Source: JAJEDW01 sp963555775 | Lineage (GTDB): Bacteria > Acidobacteriota > Terriglobia > 20CM-2-55-15 | Length of the DNA: 64,000 nt | Direction: 5' to 3' | Assembly: GCA_963555775.3 (NCBI GenBank) | Contig: CAUVWY020000005.1 | Location: forward strand, 186,001-250,000 | Part shown: positions 7,888-15,675 of the stretch, piece after piece | How the letters are laid out: the number at the start of each line of letters is the position of its first letter | Position numbering within the stretch: position 1 is the stretch's first letter | The notes under the pieces: model-generated | What the model was told of the DNA's origin: nothing | The model's input: only the letters and a program-made list of their open reading frames with translations | Database searches by the model: none | Program-made: the position numbers and the translations under genes

Positions 7888-7890
7888 TAT
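7849..7890. repeat. Simple-sequence repeat over the start of the LolA-like gene
   Basis: Degenerate repeats of CATTCGCAT / GATCCGCAT run across this stretch and encode the Met-Arg-rich leader. Slippage here would alter the distance between the two alternative starts. Confidence 0.6.
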
Positions 7891-8234
7891 TGGAGCCAGA
7901 AGGCATAGGCCGCGAGGGCGCCCCGGGTGTCGTAGACCGCCTCGACGCGAACAACGTCCGGCGATTCATCGGATTCAAGATAGGCCTGAAGCCGTTCGCG
8001 CGCGGTCACTTCGGCGGCAGCCCCATCCACGGCATCGGCCACCCTGACCGTGTACACGGGGTTTCCGTCGTCGTCCTCGGAGGGTTCCACACCGAAATCC
8101 GGAATTCGCATGTAGTCGGGCCGATCGTTGAAAACGGCTGGAGGGATGGCGAACATCGCCACCAGAATCAGCGCGCACAGAACGTCATACTGGAAGGAAC
8201 CGCGACCGAAAGACCAGAATATCCACTTCTTCAT
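7887..8234 (-). CDS. Small conserved membrane protein of unknown function
   Basis: A 115-residue protein starting MKKWIFWSFGRGSFQYDVL, with one hydrophobic segment at about residues 19-34 (LCALILVAMFAIPPAVF) and a soluble acidic C-terminal domain containing EDDDGNPVYTVRV and a VTARERLQAYLES helix. Its stop overlaps the LolA-like start (TAATG), so the two are translated together. I recognise the N-terminal pattern as recurring beside LolA-like genes in Acidobacteria-type genomes, but no function is known to me. The C-terminal domain, predicted outside the membrane, could be an accessory to the carrier. Confidence 0.7.
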   Translation of the reverse strand: MKKWIFWSFGRGSFQYDVLCALILVAMFAIPPAVFNDRPDYMRIPDFGVEPSEDDDGNPVYTVRVADAVDGAAAEVTARERLQAYLESDESPDVVRVEAVYDTRGALAAYAFWLQ

Positions 8235-8310
8235 TATCCCGCCTGCCAGCAGTGGTCACGATGTGGAGCCAGCGCTCCACGCCTCTCTTCGCGTACGAGA
8301 CCCGAAGAGC

Positions 8311-8335
8311 CCTGCGCGCCCCCGCAGGGTTTTTC
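8311..8335 (+). terminator. Terminator-like hairpin with T tract
   Basis: CCCTGCG (8311-8317) pairs with CGCAGGG (8324-8330) and is followed by TTTTT. The U tract is on the plus strand, although neighbouring genes are all on the minus strand, so its target transcript is unclear; on the minus strand it would be a hairpin without U tract. Confidence 0.5.
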
Positions 8336-8357
8336 CATGGGCTGCGAGTTCCCGTTG

Positions 8358-9074
8358 CTAAACGAGGGCTGAAGTGCCCGGAACGCCCGAGGCCCGGTCG
8401 CTAACAATCGACCCATCGATCATCTCGATCACCCGGTCTGTGTAGGAAGTCAGATCCGGGTTGTGCGTGACCAGAATGATCGTCTGTCCAAACCGTCGAT
8501 TCAGTTCTCGAAACATGTTTAACACGATTTCGGAGTTCTTCGAATCCAGATTTCCAGTGGGCTCGTCGGCAAGAATAATCGCCGGATGTTTCACAACCGC
8601 ACGCGCGATGGCGACACGCTGCTGTTCCCCGCCCGACAGTTCCACCGGCCGGCGGTCCATAAGGTCTTGAATCTGAAGCAGTTCAAACACTTCGTGCATC
8701 CGGGCGTCCATTTTGGGGTCGCCATCACTCCCATGGATCTTGCGAGCCAGCTTCACATTCGCCTTCGCCGTTACGGTCGGCAGCAAATTGAACTTCTGAA
8801 ACACGAATCCGATCTTGTCGCGACGGAACTCCGTCCGTCGGCGGTCTCCCATGGCGGCGACGTTCACACCCTCGATCAGCAGCTTTCCGGCGGTCGCCTG
8901 GGTCATCGCCCCAAGAATGTGCATGAGCGACGACTTGCCGCATCCCGACGGCCCCATCACGGAAATCATTTCACCCGCTTCGACTGCAAGATTGACGCCC
9001 CGGAGGGCTTCGACCTGCACGGTGCCAACTTTGTAAATCTTTTTGAGATCAATCGCTTGAAGCAACGGAGACAT
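8358..9074 (-). CDS. LolD/MacB-type ABC transporter ATP-binding protein
   Basis: Cytoplasmic ATPase (238 aa) of the MacB/LolD/FtsE class. Walker A is GPSGCGKSS (residues 41-49), the signature is LSGGEQQR near 145, Walker B plus D-loop is ADEPTGNLDS near 167, and the switch His is in VTHNPD. The family powers FtsX-type permeases that extract lipoproteins (LolCDE) or drive mechanotransmission (MacB). It lies directly downstream of an FtsX-type permease, separated by a palindromic element (9108-9271). Presence of LolA- and LolB-like proteins in the cluster favours lipoprotein release over drug export. Confidence 0.9.
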   Translation of the reverse strand: MSPLLQAIDLKKIYKVGTVQVEALRGVNLAVEAGEMISVMGPSGCGKSSLMHILGAMTQATAGKLLIEGVNVAAMGDRRRTEFRRDKIGFVFQKFNLLPTVTAKANVKLARKIHGSDGDPKMDARMHEVFELLQIQDLMDRRPVELSGGEQQRVAIARAVVKHPAIILADEPTGNLDSKNSEIVLNMFRELNRRFGQTIILVTHNPDLTSYTDRVIEMIDGSIVSDRASGVPGTSALV

Positions 9075-9107
9075 CAGATTGGCACGTCCTTCCCGTCGGT
9101 CCCGGCA

Positions 9108-9271
9108 TAACAGCCTGTGGTGAAACCCTCGCTGAATTCGACCGTCGATGCATTCCGCCTGAACTGCGTTGCTCGTCGGTCACATATTGGGAATATGCTC
9201 TCTCCTCGCGCCTTGTCAGCCGGGCGCCTCGCCGCTCTCGGTGCGACGCGGCGCTCCACCACAGGCTGATA
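9108..9271. repeat. 164-bp palindromic repeat element
   Basis: The left end TAACAGCCTGTGGTGA and the inverse of the right end, TATCAGCCTGTGGTGG, match at 14 of 16 positions. The interior has further dyads, for example CATATT-GGG-AATATG near 9182-9196, and is non-coding. It separates the permease from its ATPase. Shorter elements with similar ends (CAGCC[C/T]GTGG) occur at 19888-19929 and 31137-31184, so this looks like a dispersed family. Confidence 0.7.
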
Positions 9272-9278
9272 AAAACCG

Positions 9279-10379
9279 TTATTCATAGGCAAGAGCCTCG
9301 ACCGGGTCCTGGCCCGCCGCCCGGAACGATGGGTAGACCGCTCCGAGTATGCCGCTGGCGACGGCGAGAACCGAAGCCCGAATGATCCATTCTCCCGAAA
9401 TCATGATTTGCAGAGTCGGATACAGCGCCGGGACCACCTGCACGACCACGTAACTCGCACCGATACCAAGGAACACGCCGGCAATACACAACCAGAGCGT
9501 CTCTTGCAGGATCAGCACAACGACAAAGGACTTGGAGGCGCCAAGCGACCGGAGGATCCCGATTTCGCGCGTCCGCTCGTTGATCGTCGTATACATGGAC
9601 AGAAAGATGACTAGCGCTCCGATTGCGACGGACACACCGACGATAAACGTCAGAAAAGCATCCAGCGCGGGCACGCTGGTGTTCATCATGATCGAAACCA
9701 TGTCCCGCATCGGCAGGGCCCGGTAGGTCGGGAACCGCTCTTCCAGAACCTCCTGAAGGACATAAACCTGGTCGGGATCGACCAGACGGACAAAGAACAA
9801 CGAAACGTTGCCAAGATTCCCGGACATTTCCTGCGCCGCGGCCAGATCCAGGTACAGGCGGGCGCCCTTCCCGTTGTCGACGATTCCGGAAACCGTAAAC
9901 GTGTGGTTCAGGATGACAAGTTCATCGGACACGCCGATGTCCTTGGCTTCGGCGTAGAGGTCGTCGATCACGATCTCTTCGGGGCTGTCGAATATCTCGC
10001 CTTCAATAAAGCGAAAACCCCCGCTGACCGTATTGAAGCTTTCCGGTTCCAGGCCGAACACGACATCGAAACCGCCCTGGGAATTGAACTGCGTCACGAT
10101 TGGCGCAACGGCCTCGACACCGTCGACTTCCAGAATCAGGTCCGCGATCTCGATCGGCATTACCGAACTGTTCATTCCCAGGTAGACCGATGCGCCGGGC
10201 GGTTGGAACATGATGTCCGCACCGACGCCGATCATCCGCTCTCCGGTTTCGGTATTGATGCCGGTCACGAGGCCGACGATCAGAAGAATCAGCGAAACCT
10301 CGATCGCGACCGCAAGCATGCTGACTCCGGTCCTTACCGGCCGTTTGGCAAAGTTCGAAAGAATGATTTCTCTGTTCAA
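9279..10379 (-). CDS. FtsX/MacB-type ABC permease
   Basis: Inner-membrane permease of about 366 aa. It has an N-terminal helix (TGVSMLAVAIEVSLILLIVGL), a periplasmic MacB-type domain of about 200 residues, then three C-terminal helices with the FtsX pattern (MYTTINERTREIGILRSLGAS, the usual coupling helix; LQETLWLCIAGVFLGI). It ends DPVEALAYE, typical of this family. I chose the TTG at 10379 because GGAG lies 8 nt upstream and the protein then begins at LNREIILSNFAKRP; the frame is open further up but overlaps the preceding lipoprotein gene. The partner ATPase is next, after a palindromic element. Confidence 0.88.
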   Translation of the reverse strand: MNREIILSNFAKRPVRTGVSMLAVAIEVSLILLIVGLVTGINTETGERMIGVGADIMFQPPGASVYLGMNSSVMPIEIADLILEVDGVEAVAPIVTQFNSQGGFDVVFGLEPESFNTVSGGFRFIEGEIFDSPEEIVIDDLYAEAKDIGVSDELVILNHTFTVSGIVDNGKGARLYLDLAAAQEMSGNLGNVSLFFVRLVDPDQVYVLQEVLEERFPTYRALPMRDMVSIMMNTSVPALDAFLTFIVGVSVAIGALVIFLSMYTTINERTREIGILRSLGASKSFVVVLILQETLWLCIAGVFLGIGASYVVVQVVPALYPTLQIMISGEWIIRASVLAVASGILGAVYPSFRAAGQDPVEALAYE

Positions 10380-10407
10380 GAAGGGACTCCGGGTATGGAA
10401 GGCGCCG

Positions 10408-11379
10408 TCAGTTCGCCGTGGGTCCGGCGCCCGGCGATCCCAAGGCTCCCAATCCAGAACTATTGGACGCCGAGATGGGTTCGCCGACACGGATGGATTC
10501 ACTACCTTGGGGGAACGGGAGTTGAAACAATGCCTGATCGAGTTCGGCATTCAATTCGATGTCGATAAAATCGATCTGCAGAGACGCGCCTTCAACGGGT
10601 TTCTCGATTGCTACCCGCTGAGGAAACTGGACACCACCCACATCCTGGTAAAAGTCGTAGTTCACCTGCAAGTCGATAACGCCATCCGGACCGAACATCT
10701 GCTTGCGGCCGACCTCGAGATTCCGGCGATCGATCCAGACTCGCTCCAGCAGATGGCCGTCCGATTCGCTCGCGTCGATAAAGCTGAACACATAAAAGCG
10801 CTCGCGACCTTCGGACATCTCCTCGAACGAGCGGACGACCCGGGGTTCCGCCAGATACGGACGAATATCGACGAACAGGGATTGCATCACGTGATGCGGA
10901 CGCAACTTGAGCAAGGGATTGTCGCCCTCACCTTCGATCCGGCCGTCGTTGGGGCCGTGGTAAAACTTGCCCTGCGGTGGAACCGACAGCCGGAACTCCT
11001 CTCCGTTGGCCGTCATATCGAAGGCCGACACCAGGCCAAGTGTCGCGATACCGTTCATCCGAATCAATGACGGCAACGACACGACGAGCCCACCCCGGAT
11101 CGGATCGTATGTCCTTTCCAGAATATCGCCGCCCTCTCCTCGAAGATCGCCCGACGCCACATAGGTCACCGTGGCGCGAATCGTGTCCACCTTCCCGCTA
11201 TCCAACTCCAGTTTCTGAAGCAATTCGTCCCGCGAGGCGTTCAGCGCTTCAAACGGCAATTCTTCGGGGGGAACAAAACGTGTCCGAGAGGCACTGCAAC
11301 CGATGGAGAGGAGCGAAGCCGCAAACGCGGCCGCCAGACACCAGTCTCTCGCGTCCCGTCCTGGCGTCAAACGAATCAC
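10408..11379 (-). CDS. Outer-membrane-type lipoprotein, LolB-like candidate
   Basis: A 323-aa protein with a lipoprotein signal peptide: hydrophobic CLAAAFAASLLSIGC with lipobox SIGC. The mature part begins with a short linker, then strand-rich sequence resembling LolA/LolB half-barrels (TVTYVASGDLRG, GGLVVSLPSLIRMN, DMTANGEEFRLSVPPQGKFYHG). GTG at 11379 is chosen as start because GAGGAG lies 8 nt upstream and it gives a clean signal peptide; a longer in-frame start would overlap the upstream gene. Placed directly before the permease and ATPase, it may receive lipoproteins at the outer membrane. A DUF4292-type assignment is an alternative. Confidence 0.65.
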   Translation of the reverse strand: MIRLTPGRDARDWCLAAAFAASLLSIGCSASRTRFVPPEELPFEALNASRDELLQKLELDSGKVDTIRATVTYVASGDLRGEGGDILERTYDPIRGGLVVSLPSLIRMNGIATLGLVSAFDMTANGEEFRLSVPPQGKFYHGPNDGRIEGEGDNPLLKLRPHHVMQSLFVDIRPYLAEPRVVRSFEEMSEGRERFYVFSFIDASESDGHLLERVWIDRRNLEVGRKQMFGPDGVIDLQVNYDFYQDVGGVQFPQRVAIEKPVEGASLQIDFIDIELNAELDQALFQLPFPQGSESIRVGEPISASNSSGLGALGSPGAGPTAN

Positions 11380-11401
11380 TGCGCGCTCCTCGGAATGCGC
11401 C

Positions 11402-12013
11402 TCATGCCATTTGTTGTCGCTTCCAAAGGACGTATACGGCCGCACCGGACAGGATCGCAATCGAAAAGGCGATCCCGATATTGAAGTAGTTCGCCTGGAC
11501 AAACGCGATTGCGGCTTCTCCGTACATGACCGCGAGTACTCCCTGAGAAAAGTAGCGAATACTTCGGCCAATCGTGACGGCGCCGATGAACCGGGGCCAG
11601 GAGGTTCCGAAAGTCCCCGCGGACAGGACGAATACCTTGAACGGAACGGGCGGTGGCAACAGGGACGGAACGATGACGGTCAGCAAGCCGTATCGCTGGT
11701 ACCAACCCCTGATCTTGAGCATCCGCGCCGAGGGCAGGTTCTGCCCGCTCCGCCTCCGCAAGAACGCTCCGCCTCCTCCGCGTCCAACCGCGAAAAGCAT
11801 CGAAGATCCGATGACCGATCCGGCGGTCGTCAATCCCGCAAATAACACCATCCGTTCCGGCTGTCGAATCGAAGCCGTGATCAACAGAATGTCGTTGACC
11901 TCGGGCAGGGACAGGAAAGAGGAATCGCAGATCGCCAGCAGCATCAGCCCAACGCCACCGTAGGGCAACAGCGTCTGTTCCAGCCATGCGGCCAGAGTAA
12001 TCAGGAATTCCAT
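11402..12013 (-). CDS. DedA/VTT-family membrane protein
   Basis: Integral membrane protein (203 aa) with the SNARE-associated (VTT/DedA) pattern: GGVGLMLLAICDSSFLSLPEVNDILL near the N-terminus, a glycine-rich GSVIGSSMLFAVGRGGG, and a second re-entrant-type region with LLPPPVPFKVFVLSAG and FIGAVTIGRSIRYF. Known members act as lipid scramblases or influence membrane potential and lipid carrier recycling. It is the first gene of the minus-strand cluster leading to the Lol-like components (22-bp gap), which would suit a role in envelope lipid handling. Substrate cannot be read from sequence. Confidence 0.8.
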   Translation of the reverse strand: MEFLITLAAWLEQTLLPYGGVGLMLLAICDSSFLSLPEVNDILLITASIRQPERMVLFAGLTTAGSVIGSSMLFAVGRGGGGAFLRRRSGQNLPSARMLKIRGWYQRYGLLTVIVPSLLPPPVPFKVFVLSAGTFGTSWPRFIGAVTIGRSIRYFSQGVLAVMYGEAAIAFVQANYFNIGIAFSIAILSGAAVYVLWKRQQMA

Positions 12014-12243
12014 GTTTCACAGCAGTCCCTTCTGGATACCGCTTTTTTGGATACGGCTTACGGACACCGATCGAATCCCTGATCCCGCCACCGGAATCGA
12101 TGGGCCGAAACGGCTGCAAATTTCGAAAGTGATGATTTTAGCATGGTTATCCGACCGGAACGACGCTGCGCTTCGCGGCATTTTCTACTCTGCCGACCGC
12201 CGGTTGTGTAAAATTCGAGTCAGGCTTCATATTTGAGGAAACC

Positions 12244-12567
12244 ATGAACTATCGTGCAACTGTGCTGGCAGGGGTGCTGCTCTGCTTCCTGGTTTACGTT
12301 CCCGCCCCGTCGCAAGGGGCTCAGGACTTCGAGACCCGCGCCCGCCTCCGCATGGAGCAGGCCCTGCGAGACAAGTCCCAGGAAGAACTGAAGAAAGCGA
12401 CGAACGAACTCGTCGAGTTGACCGAAGTGCTGGTGGAGCAGGTGGCAAAGGCGGACGGCTACACCACGGACGCCAAAATCCTCGAATACAGCGTCCGTGT
12501 CGAGGAGTTGGGCAAGAGGATCGAAGAACTCGCCAAGACGATCAACCGGCGAGCTCGGGGAAGATAG
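12244..12567 (+). CDS. Small secreted coiled-coil protein, unknown function
   Basis: A 107-residue protein with a signal peptide (YRATVLAGVLLCFLVYVPAPSQGA, cleavage near residue 26) and a mature part that is almost entirely helical and charged, with heptad-like Leu/Val spacing (KKATNELVELTEVLVEQV, LEYSVRVEELGKRIEELAKTI). GAGG stands 6 nt before the ATG. It lies alone between a divergent VTT gene and glnA. No family recognised; the form suggests a small periplasmic coiled-coil protein. Confidence 0.65.
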   Translation: MNYRATVLAGVLLCFLVYVPAPSQGAQDFETRARLRMEQALRDKSQEELKKATNELVELTEVLVEQVAKADGYTTDAKILEYSVRVEELGKRIEELAKTINRRARGR

Positions 12568-12667
12568 ACACTCTCCCGAACCCATCCCTTCCAAGCGCAA
12601 AAACGGCGTTCCTTGTGCGCGCCGAGAAGCTAAAAACAGGCGTTCCCTTTCCGCCCGACCACCTATC

Positions 12668-12697
12668 TTGCGCCCTGCCACGTATCTGATGTTAAAC
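12668..12697 (+). promoter_or_regulatory. Possible glnA promoter
   Basis: TTGCGC (12668-12673) and TTAAAC (12692-12697) are spaced 18 bp apart about 85 bp before glnA. The match is weak, and no clear sigma-54 site was found. Confidence 0.25.
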
Positions 12698-12780
12698 TAG
12701 TTCGTTTTTGGGTCGCTCCGCGGTATCCGACCTGCAATTCAAGACAAACACGGTTCCTATTACGGAGGTTTCACCGAAAG

Positions 12781-14190
12781 ATGACATCCGCTGAAGTACT
12801 CAAACTAATCAAACAGGAAGACGTGCTGTTCGTCGACCTGCGCTTTACCGACACCAAGGGCAAGGAACAGCACGTTACGGTCCCTTCCGCTGAAGTCGAC
12901 AAGACCTTCCTGACGGACGGCAAGATGTTCGACGGCTCGTCCATCGCCGGCTGGAAGTTCATTAACGAGTCGGACATGATCCTGATGCCCGAGACGAAGA
13001 CTGCAGTCGTGGATATCTTCGCGAAACACAAACAGCTCAATATCCGTTGCGACGTGGTGGAACCACTGGATGGCAAGGGGTACGAACGCTGCCCGCGGAC
13101 CTGTGCCAAACGCGGGCTCGAGTATCTCAAGTCGACCGGTATTGCCGACGACGCCTTCTTCGGCCCGGAGAACGAGTTTTTCATCTTCGACGACGTAAAA
13201 TACGGTTCCGAGATGCATGGCGCCTTCTATGAAATCCACTCCGAAGAAGGCGCATGGGTTTCGGGTCACGAATTGCCCGGCGGCAATCTGGCGCACCGTC
13301 CCGGCGTCAAGGGCGGCTACTTTCCCGTACCGCCGGTCGATTCACTGAGCGACCTTCGCGGCGACATGTGTCTCGCGCTGAGCGCGATGGGCCTCGTACC
13401 TGAAGTCCACCACCACGAAGTCGCAACGGCCGGGCAGGGCGAGATCAACGTTAACGCCGGATCGCTCGTCGACAAGGGCGACGGGATCCAGATATTCAAG
13501 TACGTTCTCCACAATGTCGCTCACCAGGCCGGCAAGACCTTGACGTTCATGCCGAAGCCTCTCGTCGGCGATAACGGTAACGGAATGCATGTCCACCAGT
13601 CGTTGATCAAGAAGGGCAAGAACCTTTTTTCCGGTGATGAAGTCGGCGGGATTTCCCAGTTGGCCCTGTACTACATCGGCGGCATCATCAAGCACGCCCG
13701 TTGCCTGAACGCGTTCACCAACGCGAGCACGAACAGCTACAAACGTCTGGTACCCGGTTTTGAAGCGCCGACGATTCTGACCTATTCGGCCCGGAATCGT
13801 TCGTCGGCGATTCGAATTCCCCATGTGGTCGATCCCAACAAGCGGCGTGTTGAAGTCCGATTCCCCGATTCCACTGCGAATCCCTATTTGGCTTTTACGG
13901 CGATGATGATGGCGGGACTGGACGGAATACAGAACAAGATCGATCCTGGCGATCCCGTCGACAAGGACATGTACGCGTTGACATCCGAGGAAGAAGTGCA
14001 TCTCAAGACCGTCGCGCCCTCCTTTGAGGTTGCGCTTGACGCGTTGGACAACGACCGCGAGTTCCTCACCCGCGGCGGCGTCATGACCGACGACCTGATC
14101 GACGCCTATATCGGATTGAAGATGGAAGAAGTCACCGAACTCCGACAGTCCACGCACCCTGTCGAGTTCCAGATGTACTACAGCCTCTAG
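12781..14190 (+). CDS. glnA: Glutamine synthetase type I
   Basis: ATP-dependent amidation of glutamate to glutamine, the main ammonium assimilation step; cytoplasmic dodecamer. The 469-aa length equals that of GSI-beta enzymes. Seen motifs: MFDGSSIAGWKFINESDM near residue 43-60, the metal-binding FGPENEFFIFDD, the ATP-site KPLVGDNGNGMHVHQS, and the adenylylation segment DKDMYALTSEE, where Tyr398 corresponds to E. coli Tyr397. A conserved Tyr suggests control by GlnE-type adenylylation. GGAGG lies about 12 nt before the ATG, and a strong terminator follows at 14247-14275. Confidence 0.97.
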   Translation: MTSAEVLKLIKQEDVLFVDLRFTDTKGKEQHVTVPSAEVDKTFLTDGKMFDGSSIAGWKFINESDMILMPETKTAVVDIFAKHKQLNIRCDVVEPLDGKGYERCPRTCAKRGLEYLKSTGIADDAFFGPENEFFIFDDVKYGSEMHGAFYEIHSEEGAWVSGHELPGGNLAHRPGVKGGYFPVPPVDSLSDLRGDMCLALSAMGLVPEVHHHEVATAGQGEINVNAGSLVDKGDGIQIFKYVLHNVAHQAGKTLTFMPKPLVGDNGNGMHVHQSLIKKGKNLFSGDEVGGISQLALYYIGGIIKHARCLNAFTNASTNSYKRLVPGFEAPTILTYSARNRSSAIRIPHVVDPNKRRVEVRFPDSTANPYLAFTAMMMAGLDGIQNKIDPGDPVDKDMYALTSEEEVHLKTVAPSFEVALDALDNDREFLTRGGVMTDDLIDAYIGLKMEEVTELRQSTHPVEFQMYYSL

Positions 14191-14246
14191 CAACCCGCTG
14201 CAGAAGGCGGCAGGCGTCTGCTACGGACGCCAGCAAACGGGACAAA

Positions 14247-14275
14247 GGAGCGCGGTTGGATCGCGCTCCTTTTTT
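14247..14275 (+). terminator. Rho-independent terminator of glnA
   Basis: GGAGCGCG (14247-14254) pairs with CGCGCTCC (14262-14269), followed by a run of T residues to 14275. Confidence 0.88.
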
Positions 14276-14306
14276 GTTGCTTCGATTCGAAGGGAAACCG
14301 GTCGAC

Positions 14307-15572
14307 TCATGAAGTAATTCCGAGGGCTTTCTCGTACTCCTCCCGAATCGGATCCGGTTGTCCCGCCTGAAACGGATACCCGTCAACGAGGAAACCTCGC
14401 ATGAACGGGTGTTTCAGCATATCTTCGCGGCTGATCCCTTCTTCGACAGCCCTGCGGTCGGCCACCGGAAGCCTCACCGAACGGTTCGCTTCGGGATCGC
14501 GGAAAACGGCCTTCGGGTCTTCGCCTCTCGCCACGCGATCCATATCTTCAAGAAACCGCCGCCGCAGCATGAGGATTCCCTCGTCGCTGGTCCCCAGATG
14601 TTCCTTCGTCCGATCGCCGATGACCCCCTGCCCGGTCCAGGCGACGAAATCCTGGTTCATGACGTGACTCGTGATCCAACGGCCCGAATCCGGCGCCTTG
14701 ATCGGCCCATGCCAAGAAGGAATCGTTCCCTCCTGCACGTACGGTTCGCAGTCTTTTGGAACCTTGGCGTAGGACCATGTGACGCTGAGCGTGTTTTCAT
14801 CGTCGACCGGAACCCGCCATTCGAAATGCGTCCCCGTAAACAACGCATTCGGCCACAGACAGACGCGACCGACCTTCCACAGCGGATGAGCCTCGTCAAT
14901 GTCTTCCCGCAGCCTCCTGTAGATATGCCCGTATTCGAATTCCTCGAAGCCCAGTTTCAGATGCCGCGGAGAGTACGGACCATCCCCGCCCCTGAGTCTT
15001 TGCGACCAGTTCAGATGAAGCCACTCGAAATGTGCCGGGTCGATCGAATTCTCCTGACACTGGAACCAGTTGCAAGGCACGTCGGCAAAAACAATCTGAC
15101 GGAATCCGTTTTCCCAGTGGAAAACTTCCCAGTCGGGCACGAGAGGAGCGGGCTCCGGACCCAGATAGGCCCAGATCAAATCCGCTGCCGTTTCAACAGG
15201 ATACGCGGAAATCCTGATCTTGTTTCTGAAGTTGGCTTCGGGATGCGCAATGTCCTCATAGGGCTGTGACAGGCACTTTCCGTTTTCGTCGTAGAGCCAA
15301 CCGTGATAGTTGCAACGCAGCCCGCAGTCCTCAGTGAACCCTTGCGCCATGTCGGCCCGCCGATGCGCACAGTGCCGGTCGAGCAGCCCATAGGTCCCTT
15401 GCCGGTCCCGGTACAGGACCAAATCTTCACCCATCAGGCGGATCGGCTTGATCGTGATCGAGGAGAACTCATGGACGGATGCGATCGGCATCCAATACCG
15501 GCGCATCAGTTCGCCCATCGGTGTGCCGGGACCGACTTCGGTCAAACGTCTATTGTCTTCGCTGGAAAGCAT
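14307..15572 (-). CDS. Rieske [2Fe-2S] aromatic-ring oxygenase, large subunit type
   Basis: A 421-aa oxygenase component. The Rieske cluster ligands are Cys68-x-His70 (RHCAHRRADM) and Cys87-x2-His90 (LRCNYHGWLYD). The mononuclear iron site is in NSIDPAHFEWLH, with His181 and His186 and the bridging Asp178. This layout matches the phthalate-dioxygenase/vanillate-demethylase-like group, which needs a separate reductase; none is adjacent. The substrate cannot be inferred. It is convergent with glnA across the glnA terminator and is probably single. Confidence 0.88.
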   Translation of the reverse strand: MLSSEDNRRLTEVGPGTPMGELMRRYWMPIASVHEFSSITIKPIRLMGEDLVLYRDRQGTYGLLDRHCAHRRADMAQGFTEDCGLRCNYHGWLYDENGKCLSQPYEDIAHPEANFRNKIRISAYPVETAADLIWAYLGPEPAPLVPDWEVFHWENGFRQIVFADVPCNWFQCQENSIDPAHFEWLHLNWSQRLRGGDGPYSPRHLKLGFEEFEYGHIYRRLREDIDEAHPLWKVGRVCLWPNALFTGTHFEWRVPVDDENTLSVTWSYAKVPKDCEPYVQEGTIPSWHGPIKAPDSGRWITSHVMNQDFVAWTGQGVIGDRTKEHLGTSDEGILMLRRRFLEDMDRVARGEDPKAVFRDPEANRSVRLPVADRRAVEEGISREDMLKHPFMRGFLVDGYPFQAGQPDPIREEYEKALGITS

Positions 15573-15675
15573 GCCGACTTCCCCCGCTTGAGGAAGACCA
15601 GATTAACCGCTCACACAAAAAGCGGCAAGCGGCCGAACGAAAACCAGGGGAGCAAAGAGCGCGGGAATCGCGTTG

